Below are positions 21,201-33,600 of a DNA stretch of 64,000 bases, piece after piece. Numbering within the stretch: the stretch's first letter is position 1; every line of letters starts with the position of its first letter. Origin of the DNA: Aphelidium insulamus. Its lineage: Eukaryota; Aphelidiomycota; Aphelidea; Aphelidiaceae. Location of the stretch: contig JAZDSV010000024.1 of the NCBI GenBank assembly GCA_036784855.1, positions 62,001 to 126,000 of the forward strand. The letters are read 5' to 3'. The position numbers and the translations under genes were made by a program. Below the pieces are notes generated by a model, which was not told where the DNA came from, did not search any database, and saw only the letters and a program-made list of their open reading frames with translations.

Positions 21201-22448
21201 CTATCCGCCCACTTCATAATAAGCACCGAGCCAGCTCTCGGGTAAACCGAAAGAGCTTGCCGCTTGACTTAATGTTATATAACTAGGTAATTTTTTTGCA
21301 GACAAGGAACTGGGCGAATTGACAATGCCGGATGACCGACGCAGATCTTGCCGTGACTTCAAATCGTACAGTTTTTGTTTCTGCTCTGCTACAATTTCCT
21401 CGTACCAAGCCTCCAATTCAGCATTATTGATCTTGTCTTCAGCCGCCTGCTGGGTCCACTGAGGGTTATTCCAAAGAAACTGCGAGGCCACGTAGAGCGG
21501 CTGGCGGTGGCGAAGCTCTTTGCGGATGGGCATCGGATGGTTAATGTCGTAGACCGAAACGGCAAGCGGCCAGTCATCTTGGTGTCGCAAAGACTCGTAA
21601 GAAGTTTCGGTATCGCTCCTGTGATGTCTTTGCCGTTTCTCAGTCGCCGTTTTCGAATTAAGCTTTTCGGACGAGGATTTTGATCGCTGAAGGAAGGCTG
21701 AAGTAAGGTGCTTGTTGGTGGGCGATGGCGAGTTATCACTGATAAACTGAATAGCGACTCCGGGCACCATGTACTTTCCGGCGGTGATGCTATCAGCATT
21801 TCGTATTGCCAAATAGAACAAGGCCGGCATGTTAAACAGCGGTGATGCCGGGTCAGCAAATGCATCCTGCTCCTTTCCGACAAAAGCAGAGTCTCCATTG
21901 AATGTCAACATCACGTCCCAAATTCGTCCACCCAGCGCCCCCTTCCAATTGATGTCCCACGATGAGATCCCCACGATACCACGATAAGCGGCAAAGTCGC
22001 ATCCACCAAAATCCGTAGGATTGCAACGGTGTTTGTCATAACGCACGAGACTGTACTCCAGACTTGCGTCATTGAACAGGCTGTTCTTCAGATCTGCTTC
22101 ACGGAACAGGCCGTACTTTATCAAATCATTGGCATACAGGCGGACCACCATGGCGTTGGAGAAGGTCGGCTTCCATGTGAACACCACGCCAAAATTCGAA
22201 TGCATAGCCTCATCATCATCACCACCAACTATCTCGTCATCATCCAGCAGTTTTCGACGGCGCACAGCTGCAGTGGCCATCGGCAAGTCTGGATCCTGAT
22301 CCAGCGGAACGGGCGGCGCGATGGACACGCACGACAGCACTTTAGCGGGAACATCTGGCATCAGCCAACCACCGTGGTGCACCACAGTGGCCGCCATGGA
22401 TAGGCAGGTGGCAACGGATACGAGGAGAATGATCTGCGGGGCGGTCAT
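21201..22448 (-). CDS. Secretory-pathway protein of unknown function
   Basis: From the ATG at 22448 the protein is 415 residues and begins MTAPQIILLVSVATCLSMAA, a signal peptide or signal anchor; an upstream ATG at 22568 would place 40 residues, including three Cys, before this hydrophobic segment. A conserved-looking globular part follows, with TWKPTFSNAMVVRLYANDLI, CNPTDFGGCDFAAYRGIVG and WDINWKGALGGRIWDVMLTF, then a charged linker and the helical region AEDKINNAELEAWYEEIVAE near the C-terminus. It resembles a lumenal or extracellular domain, but I do not recognise the family. An Asp-rich patch lies near residue 70. No introns are evident. Confidence 0.6.
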   Translation of the reverse strand: MTAPQIILLVSVATCLSMAATVVHHGGWLMPDVPAKVLSCVSIAPPVPLDQDPDLPMATAAVRRRKLLDDDEIVGGDDDEAMHSNFGVVFTWKPTFSNAMVVRLYANDLIKYGLFREADLKNSLFNDASLEYSLVRYDKHRCNPTDFGGCDFAAYRGIVGISSWDINWKGALGGRIWDVMLTFNGDSAFVGKEQDAFADPASPLFNMPALFYLAIRNADSITAGKYMVPGVAIQFISDNSPSPTNKHLTSAFLQRSKSSSEKLNSKTATEKRQRHHRSDTETSYESLRHQDDWPLAVSVYDINHPMPIRKELRHRQPLYVASQFLWNNPQWTQQAAEDKINNAELEAWYEEIVAEQKQKLYDLKSRQDLRRSSGIVNSPSSLSAKKLPSYITLSQAASSFGLPESWLGAYYEVGG

Positions 22449-22884
22449 CACGAAATTCTTGTTCCATTCAAGGCAAGAAGTAAAGTTGCAGAACGTGCAC
22501 GCCACTTTTTCTGAACGTGCCTGGCCGCCGATGATTGGTCGATTGCGGGCGTTCGACCCGCCAATCATCAGCGGTCCGGGTTTCTAGAATTTCACGCGAT
22601 TGTTCAACCATATTTAACCAAATTTTTTGAAGGGAAATTATAATGAAGTATTAAGAAATAATGTTCAACAACTACTGTAATAAATTACTAAGTTTCACGG
22701 GTAAAGTATCCGTACTATACCCTTGTACGTTGCAGTATTAATATGAACATTTAAAAGTCCATCTCATGTAGGCTAGATTTTCCATCACTTATTTTGAAAC
22801 GTACATGTGATAATGAAGCAAGATGAATATTTCTATGAATAATTTTTGGCGCAAGCCAGGACATAAATAATAGTAACGCGCATA
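22449..22884. other. Intergenic region
   Basis: AT-rich between about 22590 and 22880. No gene, RNA or repeat recognised. It contains the 5' flank of the gene starting at 22448 and the 3' flank of the CK2 beta gene. Confidence 0.4.
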
Positions 22885-24551
22885 TTACGACCGTGCTGAC
22901 CTGGTGGCAGCACCGGCAACATGCTCATCAATATCATCATCATTATCGTTTGCAGCATCGTCCGCGGACGTGGCGGCATCGTCGCTCTCATCCGAGTCAG
23001 ACAGCTTCCTGCGCTGCCGGAGCCAGGTCATCCGCGGTCCGCTTTGTGACGATGGATGGATGCGGAATCCAAAAATTTTTGCAATGTACGACTCGCCCTC
23101 GCGTACATCGCGGTACTTTTCCCACCAATTCTTTCTGTGTGCTGCGGCATGCTTGTTTCTTTCGCGCAGTCTGATAACTTCAATGTCATCTGATATGTCA
23201 GAGTCGTCGTCGTGCATCGCGTCAATGCGACTGTTGCCACCATCGCTACCAGACTGGTCGTCGTCACCGTCGCCGTCCTCATCACTGCTCTCATATGCCA
23301 CCGTCATTCCACGCCAAATCTCCTTCATGGCACTATAGATGACATCATTTGTCAGTAACAGCATGTGCGCGGCCGTAGTGCCAAATGCGGCGCCATCCAC
23401 TTGTCTGTGCTGCGCTGATGGCGACTCGTACATGTCGTTGCATCGCGGACAGTACAACATCATTGAGCCGCATCTCAGCTGGTCCGACACACCAACTGGT
23501 AGGCAAGCCTGACCACGGCAATAAACACGAGGACATGTGCCGTAAGTTGCATTCTGATACATCTCGGCCTGCGGTAATTAGCAACATGAAAACAACAAGA
23601 TAAGAGCGCACACTTGCCATCATTTTAAGACCGTGTGATGTGCAGATAAAGCGCTGATGAATGAGCAAGTAGAGCAACTCGGCATATCCTTCAATTTCCT
23701 CCATTTCGGCCCGTGGCAAGTTTTCTTCTGGGACAAAATTGAGTTGCACAAACAACTAGACAAATCACATACCAGGCCCGGCATCCCGAATCAAATTGAG
23801 CGCCATGTCAAAGCAGGGAATAACCGCATTTAGACCGGTCAGGTTGAAGAAGTCGTCGACGAATTCCACATCCACTTCGCATAGCACCTCATGGCCCGCC
23901 AGACCGCAGAACCAGCTGATCCACGATATTTCCTCCTGCTCCTCATTGTCGTCGCTATCATCGTGGCCTTGGCCATCATGATCGTCTTCATGGGCGGCAT
24001 CACCGTCGCTGGCCGAATTGTCGTCTTCGTCCTCCTCCTCGTCATCGTCATCGTCTTCATCGCCTAAAACATGATGCATGTTATTATCAGTATCGACACC
24101 CAATACGCAAGTACACTTACCCGACTGCTCATCGGTTTCTTCAGACTGGGAGTCTGCATCGTCGTCCGGTGTCTCGGTGACAAACTCTGCGGCGTCCAGC
24201 TCATCTTGTGGCGGATGTTGCTGCTGCTGCTGCTGCCGATCAGCATCGTCTTTATGCGCGCGGGTGGTCGCGTGGGCGTCCGACATGTCGGCGGTGAGTG
24301 AAGAGGCCGAGTCAGCAACCATGGCGTCACTGCCTCGCCGTCTCCTGCTGCTACCTCGGCGCGCCTCTGGCAGTGCCTGCTGCCGTGCGGTATCGACCAC
24401 ATCGTCCTCCACCTCGGACTCGGAGTGGCCGTCGCTGGCCGTGCCAATTGCAGCCAGCCGCGCTCCTGTACCCGCATTAGTATGTGTAGTAGGAACCAAG
24501 AGGAGGTGGTGGCTGGACGCAGTGTAGCTGGCACTCACCGAGAACGTTCAT
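22885..24551 (-). CDS. CKB1: Casein kinase 2 regulatory subunit beta with acidic expansions
   Basis: CK2 beta dimerises through a zinc finger and tethers two catalytic CK2 alpha subunits. Core matches: SWISWFCGLAGHEVLCEVD, DDFFNLTGLN, MEEIEGYAELLYLLIHQRFI, then the zinc-finger cysteines in CPRVYC and YCPRCNDMY, the DGAAFGTT loop, and the C-terminal KIFGFRIH. The start at 24551 (MNVL) uses a first intron of about 70 nt that removes a Ser/His-rich read-through. Further introns lie near 24064-24120 and 23720-23765, and one at 23569-23618 has a GC donor (GCAAGT). Two features are unusual: a long N-terminal extension ending in an Asp/Glu tract, and an insertion of about 70 residues, also acidic, just before KIFGFRIH. 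Both could mimic phospho-substrate or bind basic partners. Confidence 0.9.
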
Positions 24552-24655
24552 TGGCGCCGCGTGACTGGCACAAGGTAAGTTACAAAGATTTTCTTGCACT
24601 CTCCACTGTTCTCACTTCATAAAAGGTTCCATTTACTCTTTCCAGCATTGCTTTA

Positions 24656-25938
24656 TTATTGCCGCTGTTGAGCAAGCTTTGCCCTGATGGCTGGCGGTAA
24701 ATTGTGTCGGGCATTGCGTTTCCAAAAGGTTACCAGAGTTTCTGCCACTGCCGCCGGTGCGTCCTCCTGCATCATGTGGCCGCACTGTGTCATTACAGTC
24801 ATTTGGAACTTGCCTGATTGAGGTTATTTCCTCCATTGTGCATACTTATTGCTACATAAATAACAATTAAACTTGCCTTGGATCTGAGCAATGGTCAGTG
24901 CCTTGTCCAAGCGGTCAGTGTTGGCCAGGAGAAGCAATTTGGCGGTGGGACATTTAAGAAACCTTTCCGACAGTCCATCAAACCATTCTGTAAAAGAAGA
25001 AATGAATTGCTTTAAACTTCTTTCTACACATCACTCACCATTCCAGTATGGTTCAGTGGCGAGCAGATCTGTGCGCCACCGAACACCGGCATTCCCCTCC
25101 ACAGGCACTAGCTGAGACGGAACCGACAAAGCAGCGGATTCTGCATTGTGCACAGTTCCAGATCGAACGCTGGCAATGCATATGAACAATCTCAAGGTGA
25201 AGTTAACGCTACCTACACCCATTCAATGGCCGCCTGAGTGCTGGCAAATGATGTTGGTCGTGACTGCAAATGTTTTCGCAGTGTCAGCAGGGCATCCCGC
25301 GCCGTTCCTGTCACCGTCACAGATAATATCTGTCTACATGCGAACGCCTGCCTTCAACAATGTCAACCAGTGTGATGCCGACCAGGTGCTTGAATCGGTT
25401 TGTGCTCTTCGCGGCGCAATTGGCTGCTCGGGCCACCACGGCTCCGCCCATGCTGAGATGTTGGTTCACTGAGAATTACACCGCTGCACTCACCTGTGAC
25501 CCACCAGCACCACATCCATGTTCAAGTCCAAGGGCGTGCAACCATAGACAGCCTTCACCACTGCAGCCAGGTCACTGGTCATCTGTTCTGCGGTCAGTCC
25601 AACTCCTTCTGGTCCGTCATCTGAAGCACCTGTTGTACCCATCAGTATCAGTAAACCCATTGCAACACCTTACCATGCCTGCGCGCATCATAGCAGAGCA
25701 CGGCAATGCCGCCGTCGCCGCGAGACCGCAGTTCTGCCGCCATCATTGCCCATGTGAGGGCGCACTGGCCGGCACCGTGGTGCAGGATGAACAGACATCG
25801 CCGGTCACGCTCCACACTGTCCGCGGGGTGGATGAGATAGGTGCGGATGCGCAGCTGTGCGCCGCCATCTTCTCCGCCGGCAGGTATGAGCACGTCGCGA
25901 CACTCGTCAAACGGTGCGCAGACTGTCGGTGCCGACAT
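24656..25938 (-). CDS. PPME1: Protein phosphatase methylesterase 1 (PPME1/Ppe1)
   Basis: Alpha/beta hydrolase that removes the C-terminal methyl ester of the PP2A catalytic subunit. Assembled from about seven exons. The first holds LFILHHGAGQCALTW and LCYDARRHG; next comes GLTAEQMTSDLAAVVKAVYG. The nucleophile motif VGHSMGGAVVARAA is created by a splice. The Asp motif LVDIVEG|TARDALLTLRKHL is also created by a splice, and the Asp is the usual triad residue. Then come VRSGTVHNAESAALSVP, W-R-TDLLATEPYWN, LLLLANTDRLDKALT and TQCGHMMQEDAP with the triad His. All three catalytic residues are thus present. Two introns, 25308-25351 and 24814-24876, need GC donors to keep the frame. The acidic insertion seen in animal PPME1 is missing. 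The ATG at 25938 leaves a short N-terminus; a further 5' exon is possible but room is limited by BUB3 upstream. Confidence 0.85.
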
Positions 25939-25950
25939 GCGTGACACTGT

Positions 25951-25973
25951 ACACACACACACACACACACACA
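25951..25973 (+). repeat. (AC)n microsatellite upstream of PPME1
   Basis: Uninterrupted AC dinucleotide run just 5' of the PPME1 start codon on the minus strand. Confidence 0.9.
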
Positions 25974-26024
25974 GGCAACAATGCAGGCACACTTTATTGA
26001 AGGCGCGACAGAATGCTGCTGCTG

Positions 26025-27323
26025 TCAGGCGCGCGGCATATTCTTTGGCCGCACATCCGAGTCCGCCACCTCCTTGACAAAGATGGCATCCGGATCGTGG
26101 CTGTGCAGGTGTTCAATTTGCACAATGCACAAAAAAAAATTGCAACGCATAAATGTTACATCAACCTACTCCTTCTGGCCCTCCTCGAAGCAGTAGCTGG
26201 ATGCAATGGCCAGCCGGGTGCCGTCGCAGTTGAATGCCAGTGCCGATATTGAGCTGGGGTAGCGCTGGTACTGGCGCAAGCGCTTCTTATTCACACCGTC
26301 CCACACACTCACCACTCCATCGCCGCCACCCGTGGCAAACGTTCCATACACCGGGTGGAATGCCAGCGCGTGCACTATATCAGTCCATAATCATCTATGG
26401 ACGTATATGTAGCTTTGAATATATGTACCTGGATAGACATAGTCGGAGCCCTGAATGTTTTGTCGGTGGCACTTGAAGGCATACTTCTTGGCCTGCTTCT
26501 CGGGCGCCGGGTCAAAGTATTCCACGGCCACGCGTCCTTCAATAGAGGATATCACATATCCTGCCGACATAATTGTCAATTCGTATGGTATTCACCGTGC
26601 ATGCACATGCCTTGACCGTCGGGAAATGTGCGCACACATCTCGTCTGGAACTTTAGTGCACTCTCGCGGCGCTGCATCGGCTCCGAGGTCATTTTGCGCG
26701 TGTCGTACACGTGGACATGCCGCTCCGACATGGCAACTGTGAGCATGTGCGCCTGCAGATTCATCGAGTAGACCTTGCCCGGCAGCGGGACCGACAGCGT
26801 GGCCTTGTCACTGCCAGACTCCGGGTCCCACGCACACAGCGATTTGTCCCAGCCACCCGTGTACACGGCCCCGGTATCTGTGGAGTACTGCACGCACTTT
26901 ATCGGTGCCTCGTGCTGTCCAATGCGTGAAAGCTGTCCAGTGACCGCATTGTACCTGCCAGCAGTATAGACGATAATGACACTATGTACTCTACGCAGAC
27001 CACTCGCACAACTTGCCGCAGCAGAGCACAGTCCAGACCACCACTGAACAAGTCATCGTCATCCCGGCCAAAGCAGGCGTCCAGTACGGGTCCCGTATGG
27101 TGGGAGTGCTCTGCGCGCACCTGGTCGGCCACGCAATCATACAGGCGCACCGTCTACATATGCACCCGTCAGCCAGCCACTGCGTACGCAACACCATACA
27201 GCACCGCCCTACCGCGTCCCATGAGGCGGCCAACAAAAGAGACGGGTTAGAACGCGAGAACTGCAGAGCCGATATGCCATCGCGCGGCGGGCTGGCCGTC
27301 AACTCTATGTCGCCCTGCTGCAT
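26025..27323 (-). CDS. BUB3: BUB3, WD40 spindle-checkpoint protein
   Basis: WD40 propeller that recruits Bub1 and Mad3/BubR1 to phosphorylated kinetochores and also helps mRNA splicing factors in some species. Start at 27323: [20 protein letters not shown], with SWDA|TVRLYD joined across the first intron. Later blades include [13 protein letters not shown] and YDTRKM. They are followed by the family-specific block [69 protein letters not shown] and LAIASSY. The last short exon (ending at 26025) restores the usual tail [17 protein letters not shown]. About six exons with short introns. The gene is in tandem with PPME1, with 86 nt between the BUB3 stop and the PPME1 start. Length of about 325 residues fits the family. 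Confidence 0.9.
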
Positions 27324-27422
27324 TGCTCTGTTATTAAATTATTATCCTCACTGACTACACATTATATGTTCACACCATATGTAACCTATAGGCATTTAAT
27401 GAATAGACTTTGTACTTCACCC

Positions 27423-30366
27423 TCAATTCTCAGCTGGCGCTTCTTGGGTGTCAGCTTCATTGCTGATGGTACCTGCATGGTACCACGCAGGTCCATTGAG
27501 AAGCAGCTCCATAGCCAGCACACCCAGTGAGTACAGATCTGCCTGTAAATCTTGGGTAAAAACATGCTGATCCGAGTCTCTACGCTGTGCAACTCGCACA
27601 ATGACTTCAGGTGCCGCATAGGCCACGGATAGCATACCACTCGTAACAATGGGGGATTGGAGCACGCCACGCTGCGAGTACACTTTGGCCGCGACAAAGT
27701 TGCCCAGCAGACACACTGGCCGCCCAGTCACCGGATTCATGTCGACGTAAATACTGCCTGGCCGCACGTCCCCATGAGCGACTCTCATTTCATGCAGCAC
27801 CTGCAGGCCGCGCGCAATGTCCAGCCACATCAACACCTTGAGCACTTTGTTTCCCACCAGCTTGTTGACCAGCCACTGTTCCACGGTGCCGTGTGAGTAG
27901 AGTTTGGTCAGAATGGCCACCGGCTGATCCGTCCATGCCAGCAGTGACACCACGTGGGGACTGCGGTTGCTCATCAGGCTGAGCACGCGCAGCTCGTGGT
28001 CAAATGCATCTGATACTGCGGGGTGAATTTGTTCTCGTGTTTCTGCCACGACCTTTACCAGAATTGCCGGGCCAAATATCTTCAACTGAGGCACCAGACC
28101 CGTGCCTGCATACAGTACTGTACGGCCGTCATCGCCAATTGCTTGATCAAGCCGGAAATCGTAGGTGGCATCGGCGCGCAGGTTCATTGGCACTGCGTAC
28201 GTGGCCGTGGTGGCACTGGTCGCTGCAGTGGCGCTGACAGCACTGCGAGCGTCAGTAACCGCACTTGTATTCAGCGATGTTTGAGTAGTTTGAGTCGTGG
28301 AGTGCCCCGATGACACGGTAGCATTATCATGATTATCCATTTCGGCCGTCTGCTGCGGCTCTGCTGGCGGTGGTACAGCAGCATTCGATAGTTCCACATC
28401 ATTCTTGGCCGCTTCGTACATTTGGGGCCGTTTGCCGCGTTGGTTCATCTTGAATGCGATTATAGCAATGGCCACCAACACTGCTGCGATAATAGCTACA
28501 ATGAGCGGTACGGAAAGTGAGCTTGCACCCATATCGGCCGAATCGGCCGAGTTTGCCGCGTTTTGTTGTGACACATCTGGTGTGACTGTGCTGGTTGCCA
28601 CTGGAACCAGTGTGTACGACTGAGTCAAAGTCACTCGAGTAACTGAGCTGCTAGCCATAGTAGATGTTCTCCGGGTAGAGGAAGTCGTCACAGCCGGCAT
28701 GGCAGCGGCAGATGAAGAGGCCAATCTAGAACTTGATGTAGAACGTGCAGTAGATGTACTGGAAGTCAGTTCTAGAGCAACAGACACCGCACTGCTTGTG
28801 GTAGCCACCATCTTCGTTGTAGAGACGACAGGATCCAGAGCCATTTTGAAATTAAGATTCCACATGTCGTTTAAAAACGAGCCAGTGAAGCCTCCAAACA
28901 AAATCATGGACCTCTCCAACGTCAGTGATACTGACGCATAATAATAGCGCGCCTGAGGATATGGCCCGACTGTCGTAACGCCTTTCGTACCGTATGTAGC
29001 ACCTCCATTCAAGCCTGCAAGCCACGCCCACTGACCGGATCCGGTGTCAAATAGCCACATTTCGTTAAGATTATACCCATACGTCAACGAGGCGCCAATT
29101 CCATAACCGTAGCCACCAAAAACGCTAAGATATGGAGAATTGTAGATCTTGGTCAATGTAATCCCGGAACGTCCGGCGGGCGTATAGGATGGATGAAATA
29201 TTCCGCTTGGTCCGCTTACGGCTATTTTAATATTTTCACCGCCGGAGATCCAAGTCCATAGCCCAGAGTCCAGACCATAACTCCACATGTCATTGAGGTA
29301 AACTAAAATTGCGGGTCAGATTCCTTGAAGAAAGGTGTCAAGCTTACCTGAGCCTTGACCCAGCATTCCTCCAAACATGTAAATAACCGAATTGCTGGCG
29401 TCAACGCACATTGAGTGCGAATTTCTACCACCAGGAAAATTTGTATAAGACGCCGATCCTTGCGAACCGTATAAAGAAGCTAAAGATAATTTGTCAATAC
29501 TTCCTGCGAACCATGTCCAGGCATTTGTGTCCAAGTTGAATCGCCACATGTCGTTCAAATCACCTGTAAAGAAATGAGCTGTTAATCTAAAGATCTATCT
29601 TCTTCCCGTACCAAGTGTAATACCCTGGTCATTGGCATTCCCACCGCTTACAATTAGTAAATTGAGGGTTGGATGTGCAGCCATGACGGGATTACGGCGA
29701 GGAGCCGGAAAAATCGTGTTATTCTCGATGCCGGGTGTTGGCGTGGTACCAGTACCTCCACCAAGCCACGCCCAGTAGCCAGTTGCGGGATTATAACGCC
29801 ACAGATCATTGTATCGCACTATAACAGTCAAGATATGAACGCTCAGAAGTTCACACTATTACCTGCATTTCCCGCTCCGGCAAACATATACAACATATTC
29901 TCTTGTGACCTAATCAGGCACTGTGCACGACTCACATACGCGGGAAACACGTCACCGCCCTCCACTCCGAGCGTTCCAGTCACAGAGGAGCTGTACGGAT
30001 TCTCAGGCAGCATGGTCCACTCAGTAGTTGCGAGGTTGTAGCGCCAAAAGTCTTTTAGTAATGCAGCTGATAACAGTCAGCGCCTGATGTGATGTCCATC
30101 TACTGACCTGGGGACGAAGTCGCATAACCCTGTCCACCATACAGATACGCTTGGTAGTTGGCGTCATGGGCACTCACGACAAAGCATGACCCGAAACGAC
30201 CGCCCGGGTAAATTGACGTGGATGGGACGCCCACTGTTCCCGTGATGCTGAGCTTGTTTGCCGTCGATGATCCTCCAATCCAAGTGCTGGTGACATTGAT
30301 GGGTTGGGTGGCGGTACAGTACGCAATAGACGAGAGTAGGCACAGTATCTGCAGTTTGCTGAACAT
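27423..30366 (-). CDS. Kelch-ectodomain receptor with cytoplasmic pseudokinase (receptor A)
   Basis: About 915 residues in five exons; four short introns (near 30060-30110, 29820-29870, 29570-29610, 29300-29345) separate kelch blades. MFSKLQILCLLSSIAYCTAT is a signal peptide. Kelch units show NDMWRFNLDTNAWTWFAG and PGGRNSHSM...YMFGG patterns, about six blades. A Ser/Thr-rich stalk precedes the transmembrane helix LIVAIIAAVLVAIAIIAF (about residues 555-575). The cytoplasmic domain (about residues 672-900) is protein-kinase-like. The Lys strand ILVKVV and the helix-C Glu (AFDHEL) are kept, and AAPE is present. However, the Gly-rich loop is IGDDGRTVLYAG, the catalytic loop is HGDVRPGSI (HRD Arg lost, Mg-binding Asn replaced), and DFG is NFV. 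Helix F (ADLYSLGVLAMELL) is followed by only about 20 residues. It is predicted to be inactive. Ligand unknown; carbohydrate or protein binding is plausible for a kelch propeller. Confidence 0.8.
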
Positions 30367-30445
30367 GGTTTGAAGTTTTGAATTCGAGCACAAAGTAAAC
30401 ACGATGGACACGTCGCTCTTGTACGTCCTCAGTGATGTGATTGGA

Positions 30446-30578
30446 CGAGAGCATGTGTTGTCGTCATGCACCGCCTACATTGACAGAACCTTTGCCACCC
30501 TTTACATTGATAGAACCAAAGGTGGCAAAGGTTCTGTCAATCAATGTAGGCGGTGCATGACGACAACACATGCTCTCG
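30446..30578. repeat. Long near-perfect inverted repeat (hairpin) between receptors A and B
   Basis: Positions 30446-30483 pair perfectly with 30541-30578 (38 bp). After a 4-nt bulge (30537-30540), 30484-30499 pairs with 30521-30536 (16 bp). The loop is 21 nt (30500-30520) and itself repeats part of the stem (TACATTGAYAGAACC occurs twice on the plus strand). It encodes nothing and lies between the stop of receptor B and the start of receptor A. Confidence 0.95.
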
Positions 30579-30679
30579 TTCAGAGGTGGCATTCGCGGAG
30601 ATTTGCGGTATTATTGCGGAGTCATTATAGATTTCTATTCAAGCAAGCAAATGAATTGTCTCAAGGTCTGGCCAGTGCA

Positions 30680-33600
30680 CTACAAGTCTGCGGGCCACGC
30701 CGGTCCATTGGCAAGCAACTCCATTGCGACCACACCGAGTGCAAACATGTCGGCTTGTAGGGCATTTGTCAACTGATTGTCATACAGACCGTGATGGAAG
30801 CGTAGAATAACTTCTGGTGCAGCATACGCGGTCCAGATGCTTTCGGTGGCAATCGATGGCGAGATCATGATTTTTCGCTGAGAAAACACTTTGGCCGCGC
30901 CAAAGTTGCCCAACAAGCAGAACGGCCGACCGGCTGCATCCAAGTCTACGAATATGCTGCACAGGCGCACGTCGCCGTGCCCTATGAGAGACTCGTGCAG
31001 GAACGCCAGACCCCGCGAAATATCAGTCCAGAATCCCAGTTTGATGGATTTTGTCGTGACAACCCTGTTGGCAATCCATTGGTCCAGCGTGCCTTGCGTG
31101 AACAGCTTAGTCAGTATGGCCATTGGCTGTTCGGCCCAGGCGAGCAGTGACACAATGTGCGCATGGCGGTTGCTCACCATGTTCAGCACACTCAGCTCGT
31201 GGTCAAATGCCTCTGCATCGGCCTGGCTGAGTTGGCCGCGGAATTCCGCGACGACCTTTATCAGCACTGCCGGGCCGTAGCGCTGCAGTTGCGGCACCAT
31301 TGCCGTTCCAGAATAGAATTTCACATTGCCATCCTCGCCAATTACTTGATCACACTTGAAGTCGTAGGTGGCATCTGCCTTCAGCTCGGCGGGAATGCAA
31401 TATGTGACGGTTGGGGTGGTGTTCATTGTAACCGACGCGCTGCTCGGTGCCGACATCTTGGGAGCCGACATCTTCGTGACCGAAATCTTGGTGGGAAGGT
31501 TGCTCATGGGCATCGAGGCTTGGATTTCAGATTCGGATACGGCGTTGGTGGTTCCGCTTTGCTGCTTGGTAAGCTTGCTACCGCTGTACTCCACATCGGC
31601 CGCCCCTGCCAATGTGCGACGTTTCTGGCACTGCACCACCTTGAACACTAAAAGTGCCAGAACAATAACAGCCGCAACAATTGCAGCGATTATCTCTGGC
31701 CGTACAATCATGGCGCCAATATCGGCTCCTCCAGCATCAGTGGCTTGCTGTTGACTCGAGTCTGGTCCAATTGTCGCGCTAGAGTCGGCGGTAGTAGAGG
31801 TAGCTATTGTACTGGTAGGTAATGCAGACGTGATACGACTGCTGGAAGTAGACGAAGACCTTGAGCTCGATCGAGATGAGCTGCTGGAAGTAACAGCTGT
31901 ACTACTTGCAGAAGTCGTAGTCCCGGCAGCTATACCAGTCGAAACTGCGCCGCTAGCCGTACTACTGGTGGAGATACTAGTAGATACCGACGATGAGATT
32001 CCCATCGAGGACGACAAGGTGGACGACGCAATCGGTGAAGAAGAGGACGACGCTGCTATCGGAGACACCACCGACACATTGTAGTCTAATCGCCACAAGT
32101 CGCTCAGGTACGAACCAGAATTCCCAGATAGAAAACCGCTAAAAATCATTTGCGACCTTTGAAATGCCAGAGATACACTGGCGTACAAGTTCCGGCCCTG
32201 TGGATACGGACCGGATGATGTTACACCCTTGGTGCCATAAGTATTGGCCTCATTCGCGCCCACAATCCACGCCCACTGATTTATGCTGTAATCAAAGAAC
32301 CAGAGCTCGTTTAGGTTGGCGTTGTATGTGGCGGCATTGATTCCGTAGCCACGGCCACCGTACACGCTCAAGTAGTTGGTGTTGTATACCTTGGCCATGA
32401 TAGTGGACGATCGCGACCCTGGCGTGTATGTGGCATCGAACACCGCACTGGAGCCATACGTGGGAGCAATGTTGCTACCAGTACCACCCGAGATCCATGT
32501 CCAATAACCCGTTGTGAAATCGTAGCTCCACATGTCATTAAAGTAGGCTGCACATGTCAGTTATCGTCCAGATAAAAATATATAAATCATCACCTGTTCC
32601 GGTTCCCGTCATTCCACCAAATAGGTACATGATCGCAGTGGATGGGTTGATCCACGCGGTGTGCATGTTGCGTCCACCGGGTAAGTTTGCACTGGTTGCG
32701 GCGCCCTTAATATCAAACACGCTATTGACAGCCAGCGCAGTCACACTGCCTGCAAACCATGTCCACGAATTGGTGTCCAAATTGAACTTCCACATGTCAT
32801 TGTTGTCGCCTACAGCGATGTGGTTATAGAGAGAATCGTACACAGAGTGTACATATTATACTTGTACGCGTGCAAGTACAAGCACGCATCAATATATACG
32901 AGTACACGCAGTACATGCAGAAAACTATGAACGACAAAATTACACACACCAGCATTTCCACTTAAATCAGCGCCCGAACCACTCGCAACCACCAGAATGT
33001 TTTGCGATGGATGTCCAACCATTGCGGTGTTGCGGCGCGAGGCCGGATAAATCGTGCTGCTCTCCACTCCTAACGACGGCGTGGTTCCACTACCACCACC
33101 CAACCACGCCCAGTAGCCACTGGTTGGATTGTACATCCACATATCATTATAGCGTACTATAAGCACTGTTAATACCAAAGTAGACAGCACTGTTAATCGG
33201 GTTAAATACCTCCCGTGCCGACTCCACCAAACAGATAAAGTCGATTGTCACGCGGGTTAATCAAGCATGCTGTGCGTGCGACGGCGGTGGGGAACACTGC
33301 ACTTCCCTCGACACCACGCGAACCGAAAGCCGGAGTTGCTGTAGAGGGATTCTCGGGCAGCATGGTCCACTCGGTGGTAGCCACGTTATAGCGCCAAAAG
33401 TCTTTGAGAAACGCCACTGGCAATAGTGATTAATACATGGGACCAGCATCACACAGTGCACATACAGGTGGCGGTGGCGTATCCCTGTCCACCGTACACG
33501 TAGATCTGATAGTTGCTATCCTGTACCGTCACGGCCATGCAGGGCATCAGGCGGCCACCCGGGTAGATGCTGGTTGAGGCCACACCGACTGTTCCCAGCA

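Noticed and set aside
25951-25973. Regular AC repeat as a CRISPR or tandem regulatory array
   Set aside because: A plain dinucleotide microsatellite; no spacers and a eukaryotic setting.
27423-27560. Extra 3' exon of receptor A, using GTACCATCAG as donor
   Set aside because: Receptors B and C stop at the same place without such a donor, and the sequence beyond shows no kinase C-lobe.
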